Positions 10,406 to 22,216 of a stretch of 64,000 nucleotides of DNA are shown here, piece by piece. Location: contig CM075937.1 in the NCBI GenBank assembly GCA_038030265.1, forward strand, positions 25,834,198 to 25,898,197, in the 5' to 3' direction. The stretch comes from Corythucha ciliata. Lineage: Eukaryota; Arthropoda; Insecta; Hemiptera; Tingidae. Made by a program: the position numbers and the translations under genes. A model generated the notes under the pieces. The model did not search any database, was not told where the DNA came from, and saw only the letters and a program-made list of their open reading frames with translations. Each line of letters starts with the position of its first letter. Position 1 is the stretch's first letter.

Positions 10406-12006
10406 AGACAAAAAACCTTTCTCTCTCTCCACTTGTTCCTACCTCCATGGGAAAAACCAAGGCAACGGGGTGAATCCCCTCCCCCTCCTTCCCAGTTACG
10501 ACACGTAAATTTTGAAAATTATAGAATCACCCCCCTGGTATCCATTACACCCCCCTAGCCGAAGGGGTAGAAATAACCACCATTCATTGATATCAAAGGT
10601 GTTTAAACAGCAGCTGTCCCCGTAGCGTGAATAAACTTTTGAAAATTGCGCGATAATGCACTAGGATTTTTTGTTCTCAAATGCTTCACAACAAAGATAA
10701 TGGTGCACCAAAATGGTAAATTTTTTGCCGCAAGAAGTGTACGAAAATCGAATTTTCAACTTTTAAAAGACTACCAAAAATCGGGGTTTATCGGAAAATT
10801 TTGAAAAAATTCTCAGATATGCGCATCATAAAGTGCTTTAATTTGGTTCATGGTGCACGTTTCTATCCTCACTCCTAATAATTGAAATAACCTATAAAAT
10901 AAAATTCGGCATGATAGCCTCTTGCAGTTTCTCGTGCTGGATATTCTACAATTTTCAAATTTGCAAAATATTTAAAGGTCACTGAGAAAACTTTGAAGTA
11001 GATTTGGCGTGAAAGTGGCGTACTCTTTTATTTCAGAATCACCCATTGAGGTCTGGACATTGACCCAAATTTTTTTTTTTTTTGCGTGGATTCATACACG
11101 AGCAGATAATTTTGAGAGATCTGATCGGCCGATATCGTTAACGATCTTCTAGGGCAAACGATGAGATCGGTCGTCCCCCCTTAACGCGTACAGAAGTTAT
11201 ATCTGCAACCAATATCTGCTACCCGATCAAATGTGCTCGTTAATAGGTGGGCATATACGAGCAGGTATCTGCGGCAGATTTCATGTTTTTGACAGTATAT
11301 CGGTAGAGAAAATTTGCTCGTCAGTGGGCAATAAAATGATGACAGATCTATAAATATCTGTCGAACGATATCGGTGGGAGTTCAAATCCGTCAGATGTGG
11401 TCTGTGCCCCCACTAACCTACCGAATTCTCTTGAGAGATATCTGTGGTGGAACAGATCTGTCGATTTGGAATCGGGCGTCACCCCTTAACGTAACGATCT
11501 GATATGTTCGCTGTGGTGAATGCTGGTTCGAAAGGCAGAGCAAGCGGTAAAGGAACAAAATCGGGCATCCAAAGAAACAAAAATGACGTTTCAAAATATG
11601 TTACCTGAACACGTTCCCAACGAGTTTATTAATTACATAATAAGTATAAAGATTAGGCGTTCAACAAGATATGTGTTGATACTAAAATCAGTGAAAACAT
11701 GTCCAGACGATTAACCAGATCAATTTTCAGACTTGAAAATTAGTCAACTGCATTGATAATAAATTTGGTAATTCGAATAATGAAATTCCAGAAAAATTTC
11801 ATTACACCTGAATAGCAGCCTGAAAAATGATTCAGACAAAGATATTCCCAACTTTTTCTGATCGAATCTGAGAATTCATGTTGGCTTTTATGGGCCATTT
11901 TCATAGACAGTACTTGAATTGAAATTACCCTTACAGTCTCCGCTGAAATAATTTTGTTTGAAAGAAACTCGTGCGTGTCACGGCCAGTCACGGCAAAATC
12001 TCCTCG
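10406..12006. other. non-coding; motif-rich segment at 11.09-11.51 kb
   Basis: No gene is supported. Between about 11090 and 11510 the words CAGATCT/AGATCTG, GATATC and GAGCAGAT recur many times in both orientations, suggesting an old inverted-repeat element that I cannot bound. The 64-codon frame at 11520-11714 has no recognisable domain. Confidence 0.35.
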
Positions 12007-12123
12007 AAATTCTATTCACTCACAAGCATTATTATTATTATATTTTATTTTTTTCAAAAAAACAAATTCTATTCACTCACAAGCATTATTATTATTATAT
12101 TTTATTTTTTTCAAAAAAACAAA
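12007..12123. repeat. 57-bp tandem duplication
   Basis: A unit starting TTCTATTCACTCACAAGCAT and containing (ATT)n and a T-rich block occurs twice in a row with a period of exactly 57 bp (starts 12010 and 12067). The copies are identical, so the duplication is recent. Confidence 0.9.
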
Positions 12124-12165
12124 TAAGGACAAAGACAACGAAAATAGAAACTGTTATAATCATGA

Positions 12166-12300
12166 GGGTATTCTGTAACTTTAAGGTATCACTGTCGTAG
12201 GTAATTTTTATGATTTAATTCATTTTCTTTTAAAATGCAACTAAATCACAGGTGCCTTTTCGGTTGAAAATCAGACACCTTAAAGTTACAGAATAGCCCC
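12166..12300. mobile_element. MITE with GGGTATTCTGTAACT ends
   Basis: Inverted ends GGGTATTCTGTAACTTTAAG and CTTAAAGTTACAGAATAGCC bound a non-coding 135-bp element. The terminal word TATTCTGTAACT is shared with the element at 22633-22750, so the two belong to one family. Confidence 0.75.
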
Positions 12301-13147
12301 CACGGTCAACACAAGAGGCTTTCCTCCACGGACCTCCTCCAACTCCAACTCGTTCACCGAATCAGAAGCAAACAAACAAGGAAGAGCGCTCCACGAGTAA
12401 AAATGATGTACTACTTCTGGATACACGACTTGAGGGATTTGTGAGAAAATAATCTGAGATCTGAGATGAATAAAAACCAATTTTTGGCATTAAAAGAAAG
12501 ACGATTGGACTCATTTATCGAATGTCGAAGACTAATTTTGGGAGGGATTTTGTCAACTCTGTTTTGTTATCCCATGAGTGTTTGGGTGGGACCTACAGTT
12601 TACGAACTACAGGTAATAAAGTGAAAAATTATGCATGTTTTTCTACGTCCAGCAGCTAGCTCATGGGCTAGAGGCGGGAACTTATGAGTACACCATCTCC
12701 AGACCCCTCCGAACAAATCCCAATCACAACTTTAGAGTTACCAGCTGGTTCAATCTATGCCTTTCCAAGAAGCATTCGTTTACTGCAAAGTCATATGGAA
12801 AACCAAGTTATTCGACTTCCCATGGTTTCTATATAAAAAAAATGAAGCGGTTCTTGGGTTGGGACTTTGCTCCCGATTGGCTGCGCTCTCGTCGCCTTCA
12901 AGGCTAGAACCCGTTAAATACAAAATTTCTATGAATCCAAGAGTTGAAAGAAACATATGTTATCAAGAAGATATCGTGCTTGAATTTTACTCCGTTAATA
13001 GACAGTAAGCTCGGCCCGTTCACGAATCTTTATTGCCACTTTCCATATGACTTTGGTTTACTGGACTAATAGGTCCGATGGTGTATTGTTTGACTCCGAA
13101 GAGGAGAATAAATGACAAGGAGTTTTCATAAATTTTTATATCGTTCT
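12301..13147. other. non-coding, nothing firm
   Basis: Two overlapping frames (12635-12907 and 12757-13008) show no conserved pattern and no likely splice signals, so I do not call a gene. The stretch is downstream of the gene at 13148-14224 and must contain its 3' end. Confidence 0.35.
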
Positions 13148-14224
13148 TTAGCGATGATGCTCGTAAAAACTGTGCAATGAAATTAAATAAGTAGTTAATA
13201 ATGAGTAGCGCCTCTGCAGATTAAACGAAGAAACTTCTGTTATGGAACTTCCGCTATTTTTGATATAACTTGGCTTGCGACCTATGCCCCTCCTTCTCTC
13301 CACTAGCTGCCCAGGAGCGATTACGTAATTTTGAGGGAGTTTGTCCTCAATGAAGTCTCTGATCGTTTCTGCCGAAACCAAGACAGGTGGTAGACCAGGG
13401 GTCCCACAAGTAGTCCCAAAACTCAGCATTCCTATGAATACATCACCACCACAGACCACGGCAGCTCCATGGTCAGCCGAACAAGTAAAGGCTGATTTGA
13501 GTTCGACACAAATACCGTTCAGATTTTCTATTGCTTTTAGCCTATATTTAGTGCCTCCACAACTCGATCGAGGTAGTAAGCGAACCTCGCTATATTTCAT
13601 GCTTTCCGCGTACTCTGTTTTCCACGTCGGTGCTCCGTAAATTTTGACTTCGCCGCATGAGCCCATGATGCAACCAAATGGCGATTCCGTGAAGTGTCGT
13701 AGGGCACGTTCAAACTTAGCTCTGTTTAGAAGCAGTGGGTGCAAAGTGTAAAGAAAACGCGATAGAGTAAAACTGGATAAAAGTTTGATGTAAGCCATGT
13801 CATAAGCGAGGCTACCGCACTTCGGATGCACTTCTATGCTTTTAGCATCTCGGAATTCACCTTCAAATGTTGGGTCATCAGACACGTTGCACGCCGTATA
13901 ACCACCGTAGACGGTCACTTCGTGTGGTTGAGCAGTGATCTTTTTGTCATCTCTTACGCAACGGCAAGTTGTTAGAACCCCTGATGGCGTTACGAGTGTT
14001 CCACCGCATCGACGATACGACAACTTTTGGTACCAATGCATGGTTACGGCATATGGAAGTTCTCCGTCTCGTGCGTAGAAATTTTCAGGCAAGCGGTCGT
14101 CTTTTATTTCAAAGTAGGTTCCATTTGGGGGTGGCTTGTCTTCTTGGTACAAATTATCACCGGTCGCAACGTCAACGTTTTGCACCGAAGCAAGAACAAT
14201 AAAAAACAACGAACGCGTATTCAT
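13148..14224 (-). CDS. secreted trypsin-fold serine protease homolog, catalytically dead
   Basis: This single-exon gene encodes 358 residues. Residues 1-22 look like a signal peptide, so the product is secreted. The chymotrypsin fold is readable from CGGTLV (73-78) onward. In the active-site stretch the His position is Arg88 (TTCRCV in place of TAAHC), the Asp is kept (Asp142 in AYDMAYIKL), and the Ser position is His252 (SADHGAAVVC in place of GDSGGP). The IVGG activation motif is also missing, with FYARDGELPYAV at that place. It should therefore not cleave peptides. In arthropods such homologs act as cofactors in melanisation or clotting cascades, or as gland secretions; that role is inference. 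About 60 residues after the fold are basic and unassigned. No frame breaks are seen. Confidence 0.82.
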   Translation of the reverse strand: MNTRSLFFIVLASVQNVDVATGDNLYQEDKPPPNGTYFEIKDDRLPENFYARDGELPYAVTMHWYQKLSYRRCGGTLVTPSGVLTTCRCVRDDKKITAQPHEVTVYGGYTACNVSDDPTFEGEFRDAKSIEVHPKCGSLAYDMAYIKLLSSFTLSRFLYTLHPLLLNRAKFERALRHFTESPFGCIMGSCGEVKIYGAPTWKTEYAESMKYSEVRLLPRSSCGGTKYRLKAIENLNGICVELKSAFTCSADHGAAVVCGGDVFIGMLSFGTTCGTPGLPPVLVSAETIRDFIEDKLPQNYVIAPGQLVERRRGIGRKPSYIKNSGSSITEVSSFNLQRRYSLLTTYLISLHSFYEHHR

Positions 14225-16059
14225 CCTGTCACGGCTGAAAAACCGATAGCTTCACCAATAAATAATAAATTGTGTTTACCAGCTTTATCGATGTAGGCTT
14301 ATCATCTGTTTGTAACAAGGTTGTGCACAATTTTTATTGTACTTCGTGGAGAGACTGAGAGAGCATTGGTAGGGAAAGGGTGAGAAATGAATGGGGAAAC
14401 ACAAATTTTATTCGCGAAAATATTTGTAATTAGAAGATATAAAATTCAACAGGTGTACCTTTCTTCTTGATGCATAAATTGATTTTTTACTTTTTTATTT
14501 AAATAGTTCATAAAAATATGTAATCGTTTTATTCGTCAGCAATAGACAATCACCGTCAAATTATCCACAAAATTGACATTACGGGCTGGAATCTCTTTTA
14601 TAGACGAAACTTTGCAGATTCAGCACTGGAAAACTTCCAAAATTCACGGATTTGGCCCACAAAAACTAAAATTCACGGTATCGGCTACTTGAAAACCAAT
14701 GCGTATAGACGACTTTTTGACGTCTTCATTCCGCATTGGTGGCTCTAAATTGGTCTAGCCATGTGGCAAATATGGGCATGTTTTTATATTCATCGATGCT
14801 TTGTTTGATGGAATTTATGATGGATTCACAAATGGCTTCCCTGATGGAAGCATCAGCGTTGAATGTAGGAGCGGTTGCATTGTGTTTCGATGAATTTGCC
14901 TCGTTATTTTTTGCACGGTTCTTTGGTTAATATCACCAATTGTAGAAAGTTTGTTTTCAGGTTCACGTGAAACATTTCACCGATCCATCAACGATTGATT
15001 CTCACAGCAGGGCGAGAAGTACAAAGGGGCGTTTTAATTTTAACGCGGCGTTATCTTATCACACACACACTTCCCAACCCACATCCGTCCCACCCCCATC
15101 GCACATTCGTACCAATCCCCTACACACATTGACTGCTCCACTTCACTGTCAACTTCCCGGCTGGTCCCTATGCCCGACCGGGTTGATGGTGCTGGTAAAT
15201 TCCCGCAGCCAAGCGGACGCACCCCGTACTTCATGGCACTTGCACCTGCATGGCTCCCCACCGCCACTCGGTCTCTACCGAGACGTGCCCACTTTGGCCG
15301 GTGGGTGCGGCTGACGGGGAGTTGAAGTACGGGCTAACAGACATTGCACGTGTCGGGCCACTTCCCGATCGTACAAATAGTATGGCTAGACAATAAACTC
15401 CAAGGAGTTTAAGTCAGCCCCGAGAAGAAGACACATGTCTGTGGATACCACCAGTGTTATTTCATTTAACACCCCTTCGTACTTGGCCCCCTGGTCGATG
15501 GATTGTTGAGAAGTTTGATGGCATTGGAAATTACATGGATGAATATAGGAACGGTTCGACTTCATCCATCGGTGGAATTAGGAACGGTGTGATGGCATCC
15601 AGGCGCAGATCCAGCAGGGGGCTAATGGGGCTTTAGCCCCCCTCCCATTGGGCTGAAACTCCCCCAAATTTGCCTGTACCCGACGTCTTCAAAGCCAAAT
15701 TTCCGAGTTTTCAAACAAACTCAAAAGAAAAATCACGAGATCAAAGGGGGTATGGTTTGCCACAATTGCACCCGTATATTCTACATGACTAGAATTTCCG
15801 CTTGGGAAGGCTATACACTCAGCAAAGTTATCTCATTTTGAGTATTTTGGCTTATTATTTCTCAATAATAAGTCTTTGTAATCGTATCGCAAAAAAATTT
15901 TTTTGACCCCCCCTCAAAATTTGTAGTTTTACGTTTCAAAGTGCGTAGAATCCAAATCTGCAATAAAAAAAAAATGTCCGTCCGCCGTCCGGGCCATATC
16001 TTGCCCTAGGATTGCTCGAAAAAACTCGTTCTTTCGCACATAGACTCCATTTGGGGTGT
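14225..16059. other. non-coding
   Basis: The first 100 bp hold the promoter of the minus-strand protease homolog, with no clear TATA element. A GC-rich block at 15040-15340, followed by a TAAAC/GTTTA-containing stretch to about 15450, looks repeat-derived but has no ends that I can define. No gene is supported. Confidence 0.35.
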
Positions 16060-16240
16060 AGTTGGTCCTAACATATGATCAGTTTGATCAAATAACTCCC
16101 TGGGGTTTTATGGGCCAAAAGCGGGTCCAAAATGGGGATTTTCAAAGGATTTGGGATCATAGGGGTGTGGGGTGTCGATTTTCACGTAATTTCAAGCCGG
16201 ATTTGACTACATCGATGAATAATAAACCCACAGTCGAAAT
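16060..16240. repeat. dispersed repeat shared with about 47030-47240
   Basis: The block around GTTGGTCCTAACAT, TTGATCAA, CTGGGGTTTTATGG, CCAAAATGGGGA and CACCCC is present in reverse complement near 47030-47240, within intron 1 of PERK. Spacing is conserved and identity is moderate. No coding potential is seen. Confidence 0.65.
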
Positions 16241-16394
16241 AATAAGGCATTGCTCGATAATTCGCAGCGTTTTCAATTCATCTGCCGAGCTCCGGTGCAG
16301 CGTCGGATCTAGACCTTTAGGGGCCCAGAAGAGGAACAAGAAAAGTTGTATTGACATTTTTCATAAATACACCATCGCTCATGTGACGACTAAA

Positions 16395-16629
16395 GCGCCC
16401 CATACACTGTCAGTTTAACTGAAGGCAATCGTGAGGCCGTCGATCGGGGTTACCCATACATTTTCAGTTAATCTGAAGGCCGTGGACTGCAGTCCACCTG
16501 CAGTCCGTGAAAACTGAAGGTGTGTGGCCGTAGGACCAGCTAGGATCGGACGTGAGATCGTTGACTGACAGTGTATGCTGCCCGTCAATTTTGGCCGGAC
16601 TGCAGGCAATCGCATAGTGTATGGGGCGC
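16395..16629. mobile_element. MITE family with GCGCCCCATACACT ends, copy 2
   Basis: Ends GCGCCCCATACACTG and AGTGTATGGGGCGC. The interior matches 4705-4951 in reverse. Taking the termini as AGCGCCCC and GGGGCGCT, TAA flanks both sides, which would be a 3-bp duplication like that of PIF/Harbinger elements. That assignment is tentative. Confidence 0.75.
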
Positions 16630-16761
16630 TTAAATGAAACGACCTCCTGGGGTATCCTTCAATTTTCAATTGAATTTACTTCAATAAATTTCTTTCTCAC
16701 TACCACAATAAACAAAACAAGGCAAGTGACACCGGTCAGATGTTACCCCAGATTGTTTGTT

Positions 16762-17263
16762 TGTAACGCCCTAAAAAGGGCGTTATGTTAAGCGATGGGG
16801 AAAAAGGAGCTCGGTCCGGGAAATTATTCACCGCTCGGTGAATGAACCCGGCGAGCTCAGGGACGAGTGGGAGGGAATAGCCCGAAAGCGTCAACATATC
16901 CTTGGGGAAACTGCTTGTTATCCACAACACCTAGGGTTTTCACAAATATGGCCCTGGGATTTAATATAAAACCCGGGGAATTCTCTAATTAAAGGAGAAG
17001 GGTTTTTGGAGTACCAGCCGAGAGCGTACGTCGAATCTTTGGGGGGAACCGTAACTTTGCGAACTGCCCACGTGCTCCGCTCGTCTACGCTACCGCAAAC
17101 CCGCCAGGTCCGACGAAGGTGAGTCTAGGCTAAGTTGTAGACACTAGCTAATATACGTGATAAGCTTGACAGTTGTCGTGCCGCTACGGCCGCCATCGTT
17201 AATCTTTATCCCTGAACACACTTCCCGGAGGCTCCCTAAACCGAGGCCTGGTCGGGCTTTACA
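16762..17263. mobile_element. solo LTR, gypsy-like, 4-bp target duplication
   Basis: The 502-bp block starts TGTAACGCCC and ends GGGCTTTACA, an inverted terminus with one mismatch. It is flanked on both sides by TGTT (16758-16761 and 17264-17267). A TATA-like TTTAATATAAAACCC lies near 16960-16974, as in an LTR promoter, and a GC-rich R/U5-like part follows. No internal region or second LTR is nearby, so this is the product of LTR-LTR recombination. It is not the LTR of the gypsy copies at 23-35 kb. Confidence 0.75.
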
Positions 17264-18442
17264 TGTTCATATTAGCTCGGCAAGAGCGCTGCTGTATTTA
17301 TGAAAGATGTCAATAGTATAATGTCGAAAAGTGTCAAAAAATAATCGGGACATAGGCGGATACAGCAGACGTGAATGCAGTGGGGTGAATTCCAAGCCGT
17401 TTCCCGGGACCAAATTCGCTCTATTCGAGTTTCTTCTATATGGGATCCGCATTGCAATCGTAGTTTGAAATCACTAAAATTGGATTTTCTCGACCAATAA
17501 CGGGTCATTTGGCCGATGATTATGGCTGTATCCGCTACACAAAGACCCATTTTTCATCACGAACTCACAATGCGATACAGAAATGTCTAAAAACTTATAA
17601 ATTGACGATTCAAAAACCAACAACTTAGCCTCAAAATATAGAGGTATATGTATAAGCCCAGGGACTGACTAATAGTTGACTGATGAAAATTTAGTCTTTC
17701 AAACTGGATGTTTGGCCTCACGAAATTTAAACATTAACCTAATGATTTTGTTGTAGGCGTTTCGCCACAAAAATCACAATTTGTCACAGAAAATCCCACC
17801 GTAACGTTCAAAATTTTCCTAGAAACTTAGTTCTTCAAGTACTATGTACCAGAATAGAATAGAATTGAACCAGGAACTGTATTGACCCAGTATGCGCCTC
17901 GCCAGGTGGACCTTAAATCGGTAATAGTAAAATTCAGTTTCTTGGCCAAAAAACTGGAAATTTTGTGGCGTGATATTCATACTAGAAAATATTAATTTAC
18001 TTCCCGGAATCGGCATACACCGGTTTTGTGTATTACACGAGCAATCTTAGCACCTCGGTCACAAAACGGGGAATTTTTACCGGTAACTATCGATTCAGCT
18101 CTTTGAACTGGCCCTTGATTAATGAAACTGTGGATATTTCCCCCCTCTTTTGGCAATAAGGTACACCGGGGTAAGTGAAACATAAAATGTTATTAGTTAA
18201 ACTTCCGATCTACCTCCCACTTGGAATTCTTCATGGATTCCTTCCAAATTTTTATCACTTGCTGATCGCTTATAGCCGACCCATTTCCCAAATTTTCAGA
18301 TTGTTACCTTCTAGAATTCTTGAGTAGAAAAAATATTTTGAAAAATTTGCCCAACTTTCCACTTGCCCCGCTAAACTGGGGTAAGTGTAACGCAAGGCAA
18401 GATTTCCCTCTTTCATTAACTATACCAGGGTATGTGGAGAAG
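17264..18442. other. non-coding, weak repeats
   Basis: No gene is recognised. A GGGGTAAGTG(A/T)AAC word recurs at about 18167 and 18371 and, diverged, near 22430, on either side of the nested element at 18443-22216. An older insertion may bracket that element. Confidence 0.35.
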
Positions 18443-18718
18443 ACGTCTCTTTGTGAAGGTTGTAGAAAGACGGGGTACAGTTGATATAGTTATGAAGAAA
18501 AAGCCAAAAACACCCGTCGAAGTCTTCAATTATTTATTTTCGCCTACGTTTCGCTATGCTCCTAGCATCCTCAGGGCTCCAAAGTCCGAAATGTTAAAAA
18601 GTTCCAGGCCGTTAAAAACAAAAGGCTCACATTCTAAACACACCTGATGTACAAATGAGAGACCTTGTTAAATAATTAAAACCATTTTAAAAACCCACAA
18701 CTAACGAAATTAAATGAA

Positions 18719-18854
18719 GCAATTAAAACCCCCCTCCCCCCATGACAAATTAGGTTAACAAAGAAAAAAGAGAAAAAAGACAAGAGAAAAGGTCTTTTTT
18801 CTCTTTTTTCTTTGTTAACGTAATTTGTCATGGGGGGAGGGGGGTTTTAATTGC
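18719..18854. repeat. near-perfect 136-bp hairpin
   Basis: Two 63-nt arms (18719-18781 and 18792-18854) are reverse complements with a single mismatch, around a 10-nt loop. The arms contain a C-run/G-run block and a long purine tract (AAAGAAAAAAGAGAAAAAAG). The opposite composite arm (21962-21975) lacks it, so it was inserted into the left arm. Confidence 0.93.
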
Positions 18855-19526
18855 CGTGAACTGGGGTGAATAGGGTCACTTTTTAATTTTGGAGAACTGT
18901 AACTTTCGATCCATAAAAGTTAGCCCTCGGATTCCAACGGCATATCACAGCTCCTGGCCTCTATTTTCAATTACTTGTTCTGAATATATCGACGCTATAC
19001 CGAGTATGGCGCAATTTAAAAAAAAAAGGACTGACCCGATTGGTCCGAAAGGTGGGGTGAAAAGAATCACACATGGATTTTTAGTGAAAAACTCGATTCA
19101 CCCGCCAGCTAGGACCAATAGGGTCATAAATATTATTTTAAAAAATATCTGAATATGTTTTCCTTCCAATTTTATGCTCTGGAACTTGTCTAAAACCTTG
19201 TTTTTGGCCTGGGCAAGAAAAATCACAATTTTTAAGAACAGGTTTTATTAAAATCTTTCATGTAAAAAACCATAATTTAAGGCACATAAACATAAGGAAC
19301 TAGGTAAGTACTTACATCTATTTAGTTGATATCACAATAAATTTCAAAGTTGGCCTTTAGTACTTATAAAAAGGAAATAAATGACTTGTTGATAGGTAAC
19401 TTCTAGAAAAAGTTGAAAGAAATTCAGTCTAATACTTTCCAAGTCTTATACGAGTAGAAAAAATGAACTAGGACACATAGGAACAATAATAGGAAGGAAA
19501 GAAAAATTGACATTAGCAGGAATTAC

Positions 19527-21547
19527 CTACTCAATGTGGGTCGCGTCGACATAAAAAAAATGCTGACCTCTGAAAATTTTTTTGGTTTTTATTACTCTTT
19601 CTACACATTCAGGCGAAATTTCGCAACAGTCTTCAACGTCTGGGAAAACGAAAAAGTCCTCCTTTTTTCCCTTCTTCTTCCGGAGACAATTGACTTGCAG
19701 AAGTCCTGTTGGTTCTGACTTCGACACAACTTGTGCAATAAATCTTCTCTGCCTTCTATTTGTATCAAATTTGATGATCACAAAACCACCTTCAACAACG
19801 TCAAATGCTTGGAACTGCAGGGTCTCAGTTTGGGCTGAAGTAGAAGGCTGTTGAAGATTATCTTCTTCATCGGAATCACTACAATCCTCATCGACTGTTA
19901 CCTCCTCCTGTTGACTGCTGTCGAGTGCATCTTCCTCGGACGTGTCAGGGCATAGAGATAATATAACTACTAGAGGGGGCATTGAATGCGCAAACAAGTA
20001 TAAACTGGGGAGAGGATTAACGTCATCCGGATATCGTTGCGGCTCCGTAGGTCTCTTCCCATTGGCTGTCTCAAAAGGTGGGGTTTCAAAAAGTCCCCCT
20101 TCACACCATCCACATCCCCACAGGTACTTCTTCAACCAATAGCAAGGGATTTTCGGAGCTAACTCAAGCTCTTGGTGACGTCAATCATGAACCGCTGCGC
20201 AATAGACAATTCAAGCTCTAGTTATATTATCTCTATGTGTCAGGGTCTTCAAAAGAAATACTTTTCCCTGCTTCCACCTGCAGCCTTGTTTTTCGTTGAC
20301 GCACAGGTTTTGGCTCGTCAGCTCCTCGCATTTCTTTTAAGAGCGAAATCAGCTCATGGTCTATCTGTTGGGTGTCTACATAGTCTTGAAAATCTTCTTC
20401 ATCGGGCACACGAAGGACAACTTTGTCAGGGTCAAACGGTATAATTCCACATTTTTTAAAACCCGCTTTTACGTTTTCAGCAGCCTTTGTTGACATTTTT
20501 GCGTCCAGCTGGTTAAGAAGCCGAGGAAAATACATTTTAGGAACACAAGCTTCCCTCTTCCCAGGCCCCATTTTCCAATCTGTCAAAATTGACCTCCTGG
20601 GTTATGGGAGTGGAGTTAGGGGGTAAGAAAACCATTCTAATGCCGTTATCTTCACACAGTTTTACAGACGCCACGGAGAGGTGTGATGAGAGGTTGTCTC
20701 CAATAATAATTTTGGGGCCATCGAGCTTTTGAAAATATGGGACAATCACTTTCGCAAGCCAGTCATCAAAGCATTCGCTGTCGAACCATCCCGACAGACT
20801 GCGATTGAATCGCGTTCCTTTGGGCCCTCCTTCTATCCAAGTGTCGTATAAATGCTTTGCTTTATAAACCACGTAGGCTGGCAGGACAACGCCGTCACCG
20901 GCCGCAGCATACATGATGGAGTGGGCAGATTTTGAATTGTTCATAACCCTCTCCGGGTATTTACAGCCCCTCTTTGTGATGATCTTTTTGCGACCGGGAT
21001 CGTCCTGAAGGTTTGTCTCGTCAAAATTGACGATGTTGGACGGAGGAACACCTTCAAGTTCCTTCTTCAAATTGTCAAAATATGAACGGAGGGTGGTGCG
21101 AGACACCATTGCCCTTGAACGCTTTATGTTGGCACTCATCCTCATTCTGATGCGTTTTGAGTGGCGTTTCAAAAAACTCGACACAAATTCATCTCCAGGT
21201 GTGTTATTTTTGAAAATTTTTACTACACACCCAACTCGATCCAAATATCCCTTGATGAATAGTCGCAGAGTAGTTCGATCAAATGGATAGCCCCATTCCG
21301 AGCAGATGATGATGCGAGACACAATTACCTCTTCTACCTTTGGATCCAGCGCTGTTTGACCCCCCTGGCGCCGAGTTTCTGGATTCTTAAAATGTCGTTG
21401 GAGGACGGAATATGGAATATTATATTCCTTAGCTGCATAACGAATAGATTTACCTCGTTTTACGAGTGAAATTGCAGCACTAATAACGTCCGGGAGGTGC
21501 CGCACATAGCGCCTTCCTCGTGGATCTGGTGTGTAATTTCGGGGCAT
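19527..21547 (-). pseudogene. pogo/jerky-type DDE transposase, broken
   Basis: Read on the minus strand, the protein starts at about 21547 (MPRNY). It has a psq-type helix-turn-helix (AAKEYNIPYSVLQRHF) and a second DNA-binding region, then a DDE_1 fold with the first Asp in VNFDETN (about 21020) and the second in IIGDNLSSH (about 20700). After FLPPNSTPITQ (near 20605) the expected segment with the third Asp is missing, and the frame shifts into a separate frame at 20586-20233. The acidic and basic C-terminal part (19943-19527) belongs to the same protein but is separated by a 287-bp MITE. The protein would normally cut and paste the element at its GGGGTGAATAGGG ends. Three independent lesions (internal deletion, frameshift, insertion) make it dead. 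Confidence 0.82.
19951..20237. mobile_element. 287-bp MITE, 8-bp target duplication, inside the transposase
   Basis: The target duplication TGTCAGGG is present at 19943-19950 and 20238-20245. Inverted ends are CATAGAGATAATATAACTA and TAGTTATATTATCTCTATG, 19 bp and perfect. Removing the element and one duplication copy brings the acidic C-terminal frame back into register with the upstream transposase frame, so the insertion is directly readable. An 8-bp duplication fits hAT or P superfamilies. The CA start is compatible with P. Confidence 0.92.
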
Positions 21548-22216
21548 GTTTTCCTGACCCGATTCGCCCCGTTTCTGAAACAAAACAGCACCAGGATTAA
21601 TAAAATTTGAACATAATGAAAACGGGTGAAGATAATTCAATGAAATTTGTAGGGAAACTTACCGAGATGTTTGCCAACAAACAGCAAAGTTGACCGGGAC
21701 TGTGGCGTTATCACACTGATAAGGGCAATCAAAGTTTTCCCGGTATCGTGAAACAGCAGATTTTTACTCCATCTGTCCCATTCTAACAGCAAAGTCAGTG
21801 CTGCCAACATAGTTGTGACGAGTCACTAATCTGAAACTTCAAGGTTAACTGAATCGATTCCCGTTGGAATCAGGATCATATCTCTTTTCAGTGGTGCATG
21901 GGGTGCATTTGAACATTTTCCGGAAAATTGACCCTATTCACCCCGGCGATCCTATTCACCCCGAATCACGCTTCATTTAATTTCGTTAATTGTGGGTTTT
22001 AAAATGGTTTTGATTATTTAACAAGGTCTCTCATTTGTACATCAGGTGTGTTTAGAATGTGAGCCTTTTGTTTTTAACGGCCTGGAACTTTTTAACATTT
22101 TGGACTTTGGAGCCCTGAAGATGCTAGGAGCATAGCGAAACGTAGGCGAAAATAAATAATTGAAGACTTCGACGGGTGTTTTTGGCTTTTTCTTCATAAC
22201 TATAACGTCTCTTTGT

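Larger units (their letters stand above)
18443..22216. mobile_element. composite nested insertion with 12-bp direct repeats
   Basis: ACGTCTCTTTGT occurs in direct orientation at 18443-18454 and 22205-22216, a good candidate target duplication. Just inside lie inverted arms of about 240 bp (about 18480-18720 and 21966-22204). Each holds a CTGAAGATG / stem / GCGAAACG / AATAAATAATTG motif like that of the Penelope-like copies elsewhere. Between the arms are inverted GGGGTGAATAGGGTCA ends (18863-18878 and 21929-21944) and a broken pogo-type transposase. Two readings are possible: a short Penelope-like unit with inverted arms was hit by a pogo element, or the arms are long termini of the pogo element itself. 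The 12-bp repeat favours the first. Confidence 0.72.
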
